A stretch of 6,819 bases of DNA. Source: CAYSCZ01 sp964429655 (GTDB lineage Bacteria > Bacteroidota > Bacteroidia > Cytophagales > Cyclobacteriaceae). The position numbers were made by a program, and so were the translations under genes. How positions within the stretch are numbered: the first letter of the stretch is position 1; each line of letters starts with the position of its first letter. The stretch is from positions 1 through 6,819 of the forward strand of contig CAYSCZ010000099.1 of the NCBI GenBank assembly GCA_964429655.1, read 5' to 3'. A model generated the notes under the pieces. That model worked only from the letters and a program-made list of their open reading frames with translations. It was not told where the DNA came from and made no database searches. This document shows positions 6,441 to 6,819 of this stretch, piece by piece.

Positions 6441-6819
6441 TCATGAACATGAACCAGAGAATTCCCAAGAAATGCCAAAAAATACTTACATTATTAAAAT
6501 GAGTATCATTTTTAGAATGTATGTGAAAGTTTTTAATCTCATAATAAGCATGAAATAACAATACTATACCAACTATTACGTGCATAAAATGCAGGACAGT
6601 AATGGGCAGGAGGATGTTCTTAAAAAAATTGCTTTCATATCCATAATCAAACCATCCCCATATTTGAAGCGTAAGAAAAACAATAGCTAATATTATTGCC
6701 CGTAATAACCACCTTATTGTGTTGTTAATACTATCGTTTCTGAGATCACGCTGTGCAATGATTATACAAAAACTAGAAAATAAGATGACTATTGTGTTGG
6801 CTTTTAATAATGGAGGAAC
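6430..6819 (-). CDS. Heme-copper oxidase subunit III, C-terminal part (5' end outside window)
   Basis: Reading the minus strand from the right edge gives 129 residues open to a TAA stop; the start lies beyond the window. The protein is a chain of four hydrophobic helices: VPPLLKANTIVILFSSF.. (1-22), the RWLLRAIILAIVFLTLQIW helix (36-54), the 'ILLPITVLHFMHVIVGIVLLFH' helix (68-89) and a C-terminal 'FWHFLGILWFMFMIIL' helix. This is the pattern of the cytochrome c/quinol oxidase subunit III family: an LPPLxxxNT-like helix start, RW before the next helix, FLxxQxxxW at its end, HxxHVxxG, and a final WHFLxxxW. Subunit III has no redox centre; it supports the catalytic subunit I in the proton-pumping terminal oxidase of the inner membrane. 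Whether it belongs to a cytochrome c or quinol oxidase cannot be told from this part. Partner subunits are probably encoded to the right of the window. Confidence 0.88.
   Translation of the reverse strand, partial: VPPLLKANTIVILFSSFCIIIAQRDLRNDSINNTIRWLLRAIILAIVFLTLQIWGWFDYGYESNFFKNILLPITVLHFMHVIVGIVLLFHAYYEIKNFHIHSKNDTHFNNVSIFWHFLGILWFMFMIIL

Noticed and set aside
1..6819. CRISPR array, insertion sequence, phage or defence system
   Set aside because: No spaced direct repeats, transposase, integrase, terminal inverted repeats, nuclease or toxin-antitoxin motifs were found on either strand.

Overview
The window looks like ordinary chromosomal DNA from a low-GC member of the Bacteroidetes/Bacteroidota, most likely a Cytophagales-type bacterium. 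This rests on protein style rather than a taxonomic marker: a SulP transporter of the Bacteroidetes type, a beta-propeller/OmpA fusion protein, two lipoproteins with short Cys-terminated signal peptides, an uncharacterised family I know only from this phylum, very AT-rich intergenic DNA and no clear Shine-Dalgarno sequences.

Layout, left to right. (1) 11-820, minus strand: a conserved protein of unknown function. (2) 821-1215: a divergent, very AT-rich intergenic region. (3) 1216-4677, plus strand: a tight three-gene cluster with gaps of 10 and 8 bases. It encodes a SulP anion transporter (TTG start), a 63-residue very basic small lipoprotein, and a lipid-anchored gamma-glutamyltransferase with all main catalytic residues in place. 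(4) 4687-6216, minus strand: an exported protein with PD40-type propeller repeats, a small carboxypeptidase-regulatory-like domain and a C-terminal OmpA peptidoglycan-binding domain. It converges on the ggt gene with only 9 bases between stop codons. (5) 6217-6397: a short AT-rich upstream region holding a perfect 8+8 palindrome. (6) 6397-6427: a strong hairpin, just past the stop codon of (7), a 5'-truncated heme-copper oxidase subunit III gene (6430-6819, minus strand) that runs off the right edge.

How the genes work together: the plus-strand cluster is probably one transcript, combining anion (perhaps bicarbonate or sulfate) uptake with periplasmic glutathione/gamma-glutamyl peptide breakdown. 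A functional link is only suggested by position; a sulfur-related link is possible but unproven. The OmpA-like protein is an envelope protein and the oxidase fragment belongs to the aerobic respiratory chain.

I do not see a convincing new biological system: no CRISPR array, mobile element, RNA gene or defence-like cassette. The points most worth a second look are the uncharacterised 269-residue family member, the basic mini-lipoprotein between sulP and ggt, and a few residue-level oddities in the GGT.
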